Shown: positions 8,946 through 16,956 of the stretch, one piece after another
Numbering within the stretch: position 1 is the first letter of the stretch
Layout of the letters: every line of letters begins with the position of its first letter
Assembly: GCF_023273875.1 (NCBI RefSeq)
Contig: NZ_CP096882.1
Location: 1,674,001-1,738,000 of the forward strand
DNA: 64,000 nt
Source: Pseudarthrobacter sp. SSS035
GTDB lineage: Bacteria; Actinomycetota; Actinomycetes; Actinomycetales; Micrococcaceae
Reading direction: 5' to 3'
The notes under the pieces: generated by a model
Seen by the model: only the letters and a program-made list of their open reading frames with translations
What the model was told of the DNA's origin: nothing
Databases searched by the model: none
Position numbers and translations under genes: made by a program

Positions 8946-8994
8946 GGTGCTTCGGTGGGCCTGAAACCTGGGGAGGTATCCTCATCGAAGCACC
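8946..8994 (+). ncRNA. Extended hairpin between folE and moeA
   Basis: GGTGCTTCGGTG (8946-8957) pairs with CATCGAAGCACC (8983-8994) over 12 bp with one G-U pair. The 25-nt interior can form a smaller ACCT-GGGG-AGGT hairpin. No T-run follows, so it is not a simple terminator. The surrounding 8876-9123 gap holds no convincing gene. It could be an attenuator or cis-regulatory leader of moeA-fdhD. I compared it from memory with the Moco and THF riboswitch consensus and saw no clear match. Confidence 0.35.
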
Positions 8995-9123
8995 GCTTTC
9001 GGGCAACGGGGCAGCACCGGCAATGGCCGGAGAGCAATGCAATCCGACGTGGCCAGCCTGGCACCAACCCGGCCAGGGCCCGCACGTTTCATTGCACAAC
9101 TACCTACAGGAAAGGGGGCACCC

Positions 9124-10440
9124 TTGCTGGCCCAAGATACCGCCACCAGCGGCAGCACTTCGGAGTTGCGCTCTGCAAAGCCATCTTCAGGACACCCCTC
9201 CCCCACCTGGCTCGAAGCCCGGCAACTGGCTTTCGACTGCGCCGTCCCGCTCGCGCCCGTGGAGGTTCCCCTCGCGTTGGCAGCAGGCCACAGGCTTACC
9301 CGCGACGTGGCCGCCCTGCAGGAGCTCCCCCATTACCACTCTTCTGCCATGGACGGCTGGGCCATCAACGGCGGAGGTCCATGGATCCTTGCCGGCCACG
9401 AACCCTTTTTGCGCCCCGGGAGTGCCAGCGTCATAGCCACCGGCGGACTGGTACGTGTTGGCGCCCAGTCGATACTCCGCAAGGAAAGTGGCCAGATCCA
9501 CCAAGATGCCGACGGCAGCCTTCTCCTGCGGCTCACCGACAACGCAAAGGAAGGCGAGCCGGGCCTGGGCCAACACATTCGTCCTGCGGGCGAGGAAGCT
9601 GCTGCCGGTGAGGTGCTGATCCCCGCCGGCACAACACTGAACCCGGGACACATTGCCCTCGCCGCCGTGGCCGGCCACGACAACCTGCAGGTGCAGGCCA
9701 AGCCCATGGTCGGCATCGTATTGACCGGTTCCGAAGTGGTCACGTCAGGCGTTCCGGAACCAGGACATGTCCGGGACACTTTTGGTCCGCAGCTGGGGAC
9801 GGTCATTTCCCTTCTGGGGGGCACGCCTGCCGGCTCCCTGCGGATCGGGGATTCCTACCCCGAGTGGCTCGCGGCGATTGGCGGTTCTGAGGCGTTCCCC
9901 GGGCGGATGCCGGACCTGACCATAACCACCGGCGGAACCGGCTGTTCCGGGACAGACTATTTTCGCGCCGTCATCGCTGCCCTTGGCGGACAGCTGTTGC
10001 TGGATGGCATCGCCATGCGGCCGGGCCACCCGGCAGTCCTGGCGGGGCTCCCGGACGGCCGCTTCGTCGTCGGGCTGCCCGGTAACCCCCTGGCAGCAAT
10101 GATGGCTCTCATCACTATGGGTGCACCGCTGCTGGAGGCACTCGGAGGCAGGCCCCTGAGTGCCGTTGGACAGGTGACCTCCGCGGCTGACCTTGATCCG
10201 TGCCCCGGCCGTACGCGTCTGATTCCCTGCACGTTCATCGAGGGGCTTGCCTTCCCCACCTCGCATACAGGACCCGGCATGATGCGTGGACTGGCTTGGG
10301 CCGACGGCGTCATGGCCGTTCCCCCTGCCGGAGTCCAATCCGGCGAGCCAGTTCCTGTGCTCCCACTCCCCTGGACGCAGACCAACGAAACAATCCGTTC
10401 CACCACCAACCGAGCACGGAGCACAGCATGGCCCGCATGA
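9124..10440 (+). CDS. moeA: Molybdopterin molybdenumtransferase MoeA
   Basis: 438-aa protein inserting molybdate into adenylated molybdopterin. Family blocks are visible: HYHSSAMDGWAI near residue 77, VGIVLTGSEVV, TTGGTGCSGTDYFRAV, and VVGLPGNPLAAM. I chose TTG 9124 because AGGAAAGGGGG lies just upstream (9108-9118); the frame is open further up but has no ribosome site there. The glycine-rich TTGGTG motif is followed by CSGTDY instead of the usual S-x-GDxD, so the catalytic acid motif is somewhat divergent. It precedes and overlaps fdhD, and presumably services the molybdo-oxidoreductase encoded upstream. Confidence 0.85.
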   Translation: MLAQDTATSGSTSELRSAKPSSGHPSPTWLEARQLAFDCAVPLAPVEVPLALAAGHRLTRDVAALQELPHYHSSAMDGWAINGGGPWILAGHEPFLRPGSASVIATGGLVRVGAQSILRKESGQIHQDADGSLLLRLTDNAKEGEPGLGQHIRPAGEEAAAGEVLIPAGTTLNPGHIALAAVAGHDNLQVQAKPMVGIVLTGSEVVTSGVPEPGHVRDTFGPQLGTVISLLGGTPAGSLRIGDSYPEWLAAIGGSEAFPGRMPDLTITTGGTGCSGTDYFRAVIAALGGQLLLDGIAMRPGHPAVLAGLPDGRFVVGLPGNPLAAMMALITMGAPLLEALGGRPLSAVGQVTSAADLDPCPGRTRLIPCTFIEGLAFPTSHTGPGMMRGLAWADGVMAVPPAGVQSGEPVPVLPLPWTQTNETIRSTTNRARSTAWPA

Positions 10441-11456
10441 CACAGCGCCGCAAAATCCACCGCTTCCAGCTGGACGGTTCCGGCGCCGAATACCCGGTGC
10501 GGTTCAAGGAAGACGTACTCGCCGCCGAGGAGCCCCTGGAAATCCGCATCGGCGGCCGCTCCTTCGCTGTCACCATGAGGACCCCAGGGGACGAATTTGA
10601 CCTGGTGGCCGGGTTCCTGGTCTCGGAAGGCATCATCAGTTCCCCCTCCGAGCTGGTATCGCTGCGCTTTTGCGCCGGCGATGCCGGGGGAGAACAGACA
10701 TATAACGTAGTCGAGGCCCAGCTAAGGCCGGATGTCCCCATGCCTGACACCATGCGGCATGTCTACACCTCAAGCTCCTGCGGCATCTGCGGGACAGACT
10801 CGATCGACTCCGTCCGCAAGACCCTTCCCTTCGATCCTGCCCAGCACACGCTGCAGATTCCCGTGGATGTCCTCGCCGAACTGCCGGAGCGGCTTCGCGA
10901 GGCCCAGGCGGTCTTCGACAAGACGGGCGGCGTCCATGCGGCCGGCCTATTCAAGGTGGATGGCGCCAGCCCTGAGTTGCTTTGTCTCCGTGAGGATGTC
11001 GGACGCCATAACGCTGTGGACAAAGTGGTGGGATGGGCGCTGCGCCAAAACGTGCTGCCTCTGAGTGGCACGGTCCTCCAGGTGTCCGGGCGCGCGTCCT
11101 TCGAACTTGTCCAGAAGGCCGCCATGGCCGGCATTCCCGTCCTGTCTGCTGTGAGCGCGCCCTCAAGCCTGGCCGCCGACCTCGCCGTCGAGACCGGACT
11201 GACGCTGGTTGGATTCAGCCGGGGTCACAGCCTGAACGTCTACGCCGGTCGCGAAAGGCTGGGCCCAGCTTCAGCGGAGTGGCCCGGAACCACGACGGCG
11301 ACATCCAATTCAATCTCGCCACAAGACACGACTGCGCCGGCACATGCCCGGACCCCGACTCCCGCCAAGGCGGCACCCACAACCAACCACCAAAAACATC
11401 CCACCCCCACGGCGCTAAAACAGCGCGGGCACATGCAACAATCCCTGACCGCGTAA
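10428..11456 (+). CDS. fdhD: Formate dehydrogenase accessory sulfurtransferase FdhD, with abnormal C-terminal tail
   Basis: 342 aa; donates sulfur to the molybdenum cofactor of formate dehydrogenases. The typical features are MRTPGDEFDLVAGFLVSEGI, the redox motif SSSCGICGTDS, LREDVGRHNAVDKVVG, and VSGRASFELVQKA. ATG 10428 has GGAG 6 nt upstream; a second ATG at 10437 would overlap the moeA stop as ATGA. The family normally ends soon after NVYAGRERL (about residue 278). Here about 64 more residues follow, rich in Thr, Pro and Ala. This tail is the wrong-frame reading of DNA resembling the 3' end of a BCCT transporter gene (see the repeat at 11276-11430). The native stop has therefore been lost; the catalytic core looks intact. 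Confidence 0.88.
   Translation: MARMTQRRKIHRFQLDGSGAEYPVRFKEDVLAAEEPLEIRIGGRSFAVTMRTPGDEFDLVAGFLVSEGIISSPSELVSLRFCAGDAGGEQTYNVVEAQLRPDVPMPDTMRHVYTSSSCGICGTDSIDSVRKTLPFDPAQHTLQIPVDVLAELPERLREAQAVFDKTGGVHAAGLFKVDGASPELLCLREDVGRHNAVDKVVGWALRQNVLPLSGTVLQVSGRASFELVQKAAMAGIPVLSAVSAPSSLAADLAVETGLTLVGFSRGHSLNVYAGRERLGPASAEWPGTTTATSNSISPQDTTAPAHARTPTPAKAAPTTNHQKHPTPTALKQRGHMQQSLTA
11276..11430 (+). pseudogene. Remnant of a BCCT transporter 3' end, overlapping fdhD
   Basis: Read one base off the fdhD frame, this DNA encodes a copy of the C-terminal tail of the BCCT transporter at 16957-18984. Both contain an IQF block, then HDCA-x-TCPDPDS, QGGTH and an ending H-x-AK. Nucleotides 11301-11380 and 18851-18930 agree at about 70 of 80 positions by eye. 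Where the intact gene has its TAA stop, the remnant has ACA. No other part of a BCCT gene is present here. This is best explained by deletion of most of a second BCCT gene that once followed fdhD, fusing its last codons to fdhD. Confidence 0.75.
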
Positions 11457-11481
11457 CCGCAATAGCCAAACACCAACGCCA

Positions 11482-11503
11482 CGCTCTCCATCTACGGAGG
11501 GCG
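11482..11503 (+). terminator. Hairpin after fdhD
   Basis: CGCTCTCC (11482-11489) pairs with GGAGGGCG (11496-11503) over 8 bp with one G-U, loop ATCTAC. It lies 26 nt after the fdhD stop; a second small hairpin CCCAG/CTGGG follows near 11527-11541. The remaining sequence to 11636 shows nothing I can name. Confidence 0.45.
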
Positions 11504-11636
11504 GGGCGATGGGTCGTTGACATAGGCCCCCAGTGCTACTGGGCTCTTCGGGCAGTACGGCTAGTGAGCCATGCGACCAATTCTTCATGGGCGATGAGTG
11601 GTTTCCGCAGGCCCCTCAAATCGCGGCCAGGCGATT

Positions 11637-12569
11637 TCAGAGATCGTCTTCGGGTCGGGCGGCGAGGATCCGATTAGCGCTGACCTGCAGGATTCCGAGT
11701 GACTCCTGGATAAGAGGCGATGCGATGCTGCCCATCCGCACCGCAGCGACAATGCGGCGCGAGGGCTTCCCTCTGCCAGTGATGCGCAGCCGAACCACGT
11801 TTTCGGCACTGCGCAGGGGTGCCAGTCGCGGCAGCAGGCCCACGCCCAGCCCCGCACCCACGAAGGCGATCTGGGTTTCCCATTCAACGGCCTCATGGGC
11901 AATGCGCGGTGTCACCCCGACCGCCGTGAACGCCGCCGTGAAGAGGGAGTGGTAGGTGGAACCGGCGGCTTCGGTGATCCATGGCTCCGACGCGAGCTCT
12001 TCAAGCGTCACCGTTTCCCGCGATGCCAGCGGATGGTCAGCGGGAATGATCACGTCCAGGGGATCGTCGAGCAGAACGGTCTGTTCAAAGCGAGGATCGT
12101 CCTCAACGTAGGTGTCGGACTGCATCGCAACAATGACCGCAAGGTCGATTCGCTCGGCAACCAACAAATCGAAGCAGCGGGCCGGGTTGGCCTCGAGTAC
12201 CTGCACCTCAAGCAGTGGGCGTGTCGAACGCAGGGTAGCGGCCAGTGGCGCAAGCAACTGCGCGGCCGCCGTGGAGAAACCGCCCAGGCCAAAACGGGAC
12301 TGTACCTGGTCGCCGGCCTCCATGGCTGCTGCGCGCAGGCGCTCCCATTCGGCGATGAGGGTGTCCGAGCCGGCCACTAGAAAGCGGCCCGTGGCAGTGA
12401 GGCGCACTCCGCGGCCGTCCTTCGTCAGCAGCTGCATTCCAAGCACACGCTGGAGCTCGCGCAATTGTGCGGAGACGGCGGAGGGAGAATACCCTGTGAG
12501 CTCCGCGGTGGCGCCAATGGTGCCGCACCGGGCGAACACCCGAAGTGTGATGAGCCTCGCATCGATCAT
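11637..12569 (-). CDS. LysR-family regulator divergent from gbcA
   Basis: 310-aa LTTR. The N-terminal helix-turn-helix (residues 3-60, FARCGTIGATAELTGYSPSA) is followed by a periplasmic-binding-like effector domain with LASEPWITEAAGSTYHSL and GVGLLPRLAPL. ATG 12569 was chosen because it begins the HTH (MIDARLITLRVFARCG); the longer open frame upstream encodes non-family sequence. It is transcribed away from the Rieske demethylase gene across a 160-bp gap with two small palindromes, the usual layout for an LTTR activating its neighbour. A betaine or dimethylglycine effector is an inference. Confidence 0.9.
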   Translation of the reverse strand: MIDARLITLRVFARCGTIGATAELTGYSPSAVSAQLRELQRVLGMQLLTKDGRGVRLTATGRFLVAGSDTLIAEWERLRAAAMEAGDQVQSRFGLGGFSTAAAQLLAPLAATLRSTRPLLEVQVLEANPARCFDLLVAERIDLAVIVAMQSDTYVEDDPRFEQTVLLDDPLDVIIPADHPLASRETVTLEELASEPWITEAAGSTYHSLFTAAFTAVGVTPRIAHEAVEWETQIAFVGAGLGVGLLPRLAPLRSAENVVRLRITGRGKPSRRIVAAVRMGSIASPLIQESLGILQVSANRILAARPEDDL

Positions 12570-12577
12570 GCACCTAT

Positions 12578-12628
12578 TGTGCACAGATATCATCCAAATC
12601 TTGCGCTTTTGTTGCGGATCAATGATCC
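12578..12628. promoter_or_regulatory. Palindromes in the LysR / gbcA divergent promoter
   Basis: TGTGCACA (12578-12585) and GGATC-AAT-GATCC (12616-12628) lie between the divergent LysR and Rieske genes. Either could be the LTTR recognition or activation site. The gap 12570-12729 is otherwise AT-richer than the genes and holds no gene. Confidence 0.45.
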
Positions 12629-12729
12629 CTAATCTCATGAATACAAGGTTTCGACAACGCCGCTCGCGCCCCACGCAGCCGTGGTCCCCACGAATCACAC
12701 ACTTACCCACGCCTCCCGGGAGGAAACAT

Positions 12730-14031
12730 ATGTCTGTTCCAGTCTTGCCCCTCAACTCACGCGGAAAGCTCGCTTCATCCTTGCCTGCAGAGCAGCTGGC
12801 GGAAATCAGCGATTTGTTCGAGTTCCGGCGCAAGGGATATTCCCTCGATGCCCCCTTCTACACCGATGCCACGATTTTCAAGATCGATATGGAGTCCATC
12901 TTCGGCCAGCACTGGATCTTTGCCGCCAGCATCGCCGAACTGCCGGAGCCGGGCGATTACGTCACCGTCGACTACGGGCCCTACTCCCTGATCGTGCTGC
13001 GCAACGACGACGGCGGCGTGAACGTCCTGCATAACGTGTGCCGCCACCGCGGCGCCCGCGTCCTGACTGAGCCCGCAGGGTCAACCGGAAACCTGGTCTG
13101 TGGCTACCACTCCTGGACATACTCCCCGGAGGGGAATCTGATCCACGCCTCCGCTCCGGGGGAGACGAAGTTCGACAAGGGCTGCTTCGGCCTCAAGCGC
13201 GCCCACAGCCGCGTGGTCGCCGGACTCATCTTCGTCTGCATTGCGGACGAGCCGCCGGCGGATTTTGACGAAACCGCCAAGATCTTCGAGCCCTACCTCG
13301 CGCCCCACGATCTGTCGAAGACGAAAGTCGCCTACCAGCAGAACATCGTAGAGGAAGGCAACTGGAAGCTCGTCATGGAGAACAACCGTGAGTGCTACCA
13401 CTGCGACGGCCACCCAGAGCTCGCCTGTTCCCTCTTTCCCACCTGGGGCCTGACGGAGGGGCTGATCCCTGCCCATCTTGAGGAAGTGTGGGACCGCAAC
13501 AAGGAAGCACAGTCATCGCTCGAGGAACGTTGCCGCCGCTATGGTCTCCCCTATGAGGTAGTGGAGGAACTTGACACGCGCATCGCGGGAATCCGCATCT
13601 CACGGGAATCACTCGATGGTGACGGCGAATCGTTCTCGCCCGATGGTCGCAGGCTCTCCAAGAAGCTGCTCGGCGACTTGCGGGACTTCCGCCTTGGCCG
13701 CTGCTCGATGCACCTGCAGCCCAACAGCTGGTTCCACTTCCTGGGGGACCACGTCATCACGTTCGGCGTCTTCCCCATCAACGAACACCAGTCACTTGTA
13801 CGCACCACCTGGCTGGTAGCTGACGACGCCGAGGAAGGCGTCGACTACGATCTGGACAAACTCACCTACACCTGGAAGCAGACCAATCTGCAGGACAAGG
13901 CGTTCGTGGAGCTGTGCCAGAAGGGCGCCGGCAGTCCTGCCTACGAGCCCGGCCCGTACATGAAGAGCGAATACCAGGTGGAGGCGTTCATCAACTGGTA
14001 TGTCCAGCGTGTGCAGGAGCACTTGGCATGA
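12730..14031 (+). CDS. gbcA: Rieske non-heme iron oxygenase, glycine betaine demethylase large subunit
   Basis: 433-aa ring-hydroxylating-type oxygenase that most likely demethylates glycine betaine to dimethylglycine and formaldehyde. The Rieske [2Fe-2S] ligands are Cys104, His106, Cys124 and His127 (CRHRG, CGYHSWTY). The mononuclear iron motif NNRECYHCDGHPE (218-230) has His224 and His228. This ECYHC context is typical of GbcA and stachydrine demethylases rather than aromatic dioxygenases. Start ATG 12730 has GGGAGG 6 nt upstream. It overlaps its reductase gene by ATGA. Placement with dimethylglycine oxidase, formaldehyde dehydrogenase and a BCCT transporter supports betaine; a related quaternary amine such as stachydrine is possible. 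Confidence 0.9.
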   Translation: MSVPVLPLNSRGKLASSLPAEQLAEISDLFEFRRKGYSLDAPFYTDATIFKIDMESIFGQHWIFAASIAELPEPGDYVTVDYGPYSLIVLRNDDGGVNVLHNVCRHRGARVLTEPAGSTGNLVCGYHSWTYSPEGNLIHASAPGETKFDKGCFGLKRAHSRVVAGLIFVCIADEPPADFDETAKIFEPYLAPHDLSKTKVAYQQNIVEEGNWKLVMENNRECYHCDGHPELACSLFPTWGLTEGLIPAHLEEVWDRNKEAQSSLEERCRRYGLPYEVVEELDTRIAGIRISRESLDGDGESFSPDGRRLSKKLLGDLRDFRLGRCSMHLQPNSWFHFLGDHVITFGVFPINEHQSLVRTTWLVADDAEEGVDYDLDKLTYTWKQTNLQDKAFVELCQKGAGSPAYEPGPYMKSEYQVEAFINWYVQRVQEHLA

Positions 14032-15443
14032 TTGAACTCCTCACTGAGACGGCAACCCAGGAACCACAGCGTATTCGCGGTCTTGAGATGCCGTGGAACA
14101 GGGTCATGGGCAGCACAGAGGGACCCGCCAGTGCAGCCCGTGCTTTGGGTCCCTGGCATCCGCAGGAGTTCATGGCCGAATGTGTCGAGATCGTTCCCGA
14201 GGTGGGCGGCATGATGACCTTCGTGTTCCGTCGCTCTGACGGTGCGCCCCTGGCTTTCCGCGCGGGCCAGTACGTGAACGTTGCCTTCCCCGTGAACGGC
14301 GAGGACCAGGATCCCGCGGACCGCAGCTACTCGCTGTCCAGTTCGCCCACCAAACCGTGGACCTTCGACATCACAGTTAAGCGCGATCCCACGGGACTGG
14401 TCTCACCGTGGGTGCACGAGAACATCAAGCCCGGCACCGTCCTCGAGATGCTGGGACCGGTCGGGGCATTCCATCTGCCAGATGCCGACCGCCGGGCACG
14501 GTACCTCCTGCTTGCCGCCGGCGCCGGCATCACCCCCATCATGTCGATGGTGCGGACCATCCACTCCCTTCCTGGACAGGCCGATGTTGTGGTGCTGTAC
14601 CACGGGGCGGAGGCCGGAGGCTTTGCCTTCCACAAGGAGCTGGCCTACATCGCCTCCGTGGACTCTCGGGTCAAGGTCTTCTACTCCCTGGGCGACCGTA
14701 GCAAACCCGAGGGGTGGGAAGGGCTCAGCGGAAGGCTGACGGCGGCCATGCTCGACGAGGTGGCCCCCGACGCCAACGGCCGCCAGGTCTATGCCTGCGG
14801 CCCCGAGGGTTACCTGAATACCGCCACCGAGCTCCTGGGGAACGTGGGCGTCGACGGCACCTCCATCCACATGGAGTTCTTCTCGGGGGATCGCCAGACG
14901 CTCCTGGAATACCAGGCCGAGCTAGCGCTTGCAGCGGACATTGCGGAGGAAATCGCCGAGGAAATCGCCGATTCCGCCGAGGACTACTATGAAAGCCAGC
15001 CCACCGCTTTCGGGCTCTATGAGCCCGGTTACGACGCCGAGGGAACGCTGAAAGCCACGGGGCTGCCGCTGGAAACCTTCGACTCGGAGACGCCCGACCC
15101 CGAAGCTGCCGGCGTCGGTCAGGACGTGGGGCCGGAGGCCGGGTCCCCCGATGCCTCGAGCTTCGACACGGTCGGAACAGGAAGCCTCACCCTGTCTTTC
15201 ATGCGCACCGGCATCAACGTGCGCATCGACCCCGCCGAACACATCCTCGGGGCGGCCCAGCGTGCGGGCGTCAGGATCGGCGCGAACTGCAAGGAGGGCA
15301 TGTGCGGCTCCTGCAAGGTCGTCAAGCTTTCCGGGGAGGTCGAGATGAACCACCAGGGCGGGATCCGGGCCCGCGAAATCGATGCAGGCAAGTTCCTGCC
15401 CTGCTGCTCCACCGCCCGGACCGATTTGGTGATCGATGCCTAG
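14028..15443 (+). CDS. gbcB: Demethylase reductase: flavin, NAD and [2Fe-2S] domains with long acidic linker
   Basis: 471-aa electron-transfer partner of the Rieske oxygenase. Residues about 45-145 are the FAD domain (RAGQYVNVAFP, DRSYSLSSSP), 150-300 the NAD domain (LAAGAGITPIMSMVR, ACGPEGYL), and 385-471 a plant-type ferredoxin with Cys421, Cys426, Cys429 and Cys459 or Cys460 (CKEGMCGSC, PCCS). The start overlaps the gbcA stop. Between the reductase and ferredoxin parts is an acidic segment of about 90 residues (EEIAEEIADSAEDYYES, then many Asp, Pro and Glu), much longer than in GbcB proteins such as that of Pseudomonas as I recall them. It may let the ferredoxin domain swing, or mark lineage-specific insertion. 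Confidence 0.9.
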   Translation: MIELLTETATQEPQRIRGLEMPWNRVMGSTEGPASAARALGPWHPQEFMAECVEIVPEVGGMMTFVFRRSDGAPLAFRAGQYVNVAFPVNGEDQDPADRSYSLSSSPTKPWTFDITVKRDPTGLVSPWVHENIKPGTVLEMLGPVGAFHLPDADRRARYLLLAAGAGITPIMSMVRTIHSLPGQADVVVLYHGAEAGGFAFHKELAYIASVDSRVKVFYSLGDRSKPEGWEGLSGRLTAAMLDEVAPDANGRQVYACGPEGYLNTATELLGNVGVDGTSIHMEFFSGDRQTLLEYQAELALAADIAEEIAEEIADSAEDYYESQPTAFGLYEPGYDAEGTLKATGLPLETFDSETPDPEAAGVGQDVGPEAGSPDASSFDTVGTGSLTLSFMRTGINVRIDPAEHILGAAQRAGVRIGANCKEGMCGSCKVVKLSGEVEMNHQGGIRAREIDAGKFLPCCSTARTDLVIDA

Positions 15444-15549
15444 CCGCCTCCAGCTAGCTTCACCAAAACTGACAACAACTACTTCACAGACAGTCTGATG
15501 CGACCGACAACACTGTGAGGTTCGATCGCCAACCCATAGGAGCCATTCA

Positions 15550-16764
15550 ATGTCAGGTAACAAAGCCGTTGCATACAAGGCGCCGGGGATCGTGGAAATC
15601 ATCGATACCCCGTTTCCCACCTTTGAACTGCAGGCCGGTCCCGGCGTCAATCCCGTCAATGTCGGCCGGAAAGTCCCGCACGGGGTCATCCTGCGCACCG
15701 TGAGCACCAACATCTGCGGCTCGGACCAGCACATGGTTCGTGGCCGGACCACCGCCCCGGCCGGTCTCGTCCTGGGGCACGAAATCACCGGGGAAGTCAT
15801 CGAGACCGGGCCCGACGTCGAGTTCATCAAGGTCGGGGACATCGTCTCGGTCCCCTTCAACATCTCCTGTGGGCGCTGCCGGAACTGCAAGGAGGGCAAG
15901 ACCGGAATCTGCCTGAACGTGAACCCGGACCGTCCCGGCTCCGCCTACGGCTATGTTGACATGGGCGGATGGGTCGGCGGGCAGGCGGAGTTCGTCCTGG
16001 TCCCCTACGCGGACTGGAACCTGTTGCGGTTCCCTGATCGGGACCAGGCCCTGGAGAAGATCATGGACCTGACCATGCTCTCGGACATCCTTCCGACCGG
16101 TTTCCACGGGGCCGTCACGGCAGGTGTCGGCGTCGGGTCCACCGTCTACGTTGCCGGGGCCGGTCCCGTGGGTCTCGCCGCGGCCACCAGCGCGCAACTG
16201 CTGGGCGCCGCGGTGGTCATCGTGGGGGACCTCAATGAGGATCGCCTGGCCCAGGCACGATCCTTTGGCTGCGAAACCGTCAATGTGGCCAACGGCGACC
16301 CGGCTGACCAGATCGAACAGATTCTGGGGGTCCGGGAGGTCGATGCAGGAATCGACGCAGTCGGTTTCGAAGCCCGCGGACACGGACACGGTGCCCAGGA
16401 GGCGCCGGCCACCGTGCTCAATTCGCTGATGGATCTCACCGCCGCCGGCGGGTCCGTGGGCATTCCCGGCCTTTATGTCACCGGGGACCCGGGCGCCGCG
16501 GACGAGGCGGCCCAGAAGGGCAGCCTGTCCCTGTCCCTGGGCACCGGCTGGGCCAAGTCCCTCTCCTTCGCCACCGGCCAGTGCCCGGTGATGAAGTACA
16601 ACCGGCAGCTGATGATGGCGATCCTGCATGACAGGATCCAGATCGCCAAGGCGGTCAACGCCACGGCCATTTCGCTCCAGGATGCCCCTCGGGGGTACGC
16701 GGAATTCGATGCCGGAGCCGCCACGAAGTATGTCCTGGACCCGAACGGCTACCTCAGCAACTAG
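15550..16764 (+). CDS. fdhA: Glutathione-independent formaldehyde dehydrogenase
   Basis: 404-aa zinc-dependent medium-chain dehydrogenase oxidising formaldehyde to formate with tightly bound NAD. Catalytic Zn ligands are Cys56 (NICGSDQHM) and His77 (VLGHEITGE); structural Zn cysteines are in CGRCRNCKEGKTGIC; the nucleotide fold is VYVAGAGPVGLAAA. PATG-like family length and the insertion around PDRPGSAYGYVDMGGW match Pseudomonas-type FdhA. It follows gbcB by 106 bp and would remove the formaldehyde released by betaine demethylation; the formate could then feed the molybdo-oxidoreductase upstream. Confidence 0.93.
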   Translation: MSGNKAVAYKAPGIVEIIDTPFPTFELQAGPGVNPVNVGRKVPHGVILRTVSTNICGSDQHMVRGRTTAPAGLVLGHEITGEVIETGPDVEFIKVGDIVSVPFNISCGRCRNCKEGKTGICLNVNPDRPGSAYGYVDMGGWVGGQAEFVLVPYADWNLLRFPDRDQALEKIMDLTMLSDILPTGFHGAVTAGVGVGSTVYVAGAGPVGLAAATSAQLLGAAVVIVGDLNEDRLAQARSFGCETVNVANGDPADQIEQILGVREVDAGIDAVGFEARGHGHGAQEAPATVLNSLMDLTAAGGSVGIPGLYVTGDPGAADEAAQKGSLSLSLGTGWAKSLSFATGQCPVMKYNRQLMMAILHDRIQIAKAVNATAISLQDAPRGYAEFDAGAATKYVLDPNGYLSN

Positions 16765-16862
16765 TCCGAGGAAATGTGTTGATCCGCGCCTAACGATGGG
16801 AGGCTTCCGGCCTTACGTAAGCAAAGTTGATCCCTGGCCCCAACTAGGTGCCCCATACACAA

Positions 16863-16882
16863 GGCCCCGACTGGGCGGGGCC
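16863..16882 (+). terminator. Hairpin after fdhA
   Basis: GGCCCCG (16863-16869) and CGGGGCC (16876-16882) form a 7-bp GC stem with loop ACTGGG, about 100 nt past fdhA and 75 nt before the BCCT start. It probably separates the two transcripts at least partly. Confidence 0.5.
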
Positions 16883-16956
16883 CCCAGCCTCCCGGCCTGA
16901 TTCCTGACGGCCGTGTTATGCCGCAGGCCCATGCCTCATCGATCAAAGGACCGTTC

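Noticed and set aside
8876..9123. Moco or THF riboswitch before moeA
   Set aside because: A stable hairpin exists, but I could not fit the Moco or THF aptamer consensus from memory, so I report only an unassigned structure.
11637..12833. A 398-residue LysR protein starting at 12833
   Set aside because: The extra 88 residues have no family similarity and would overlap the gbcA start and promoter; ATG 12569 begins the HTH.
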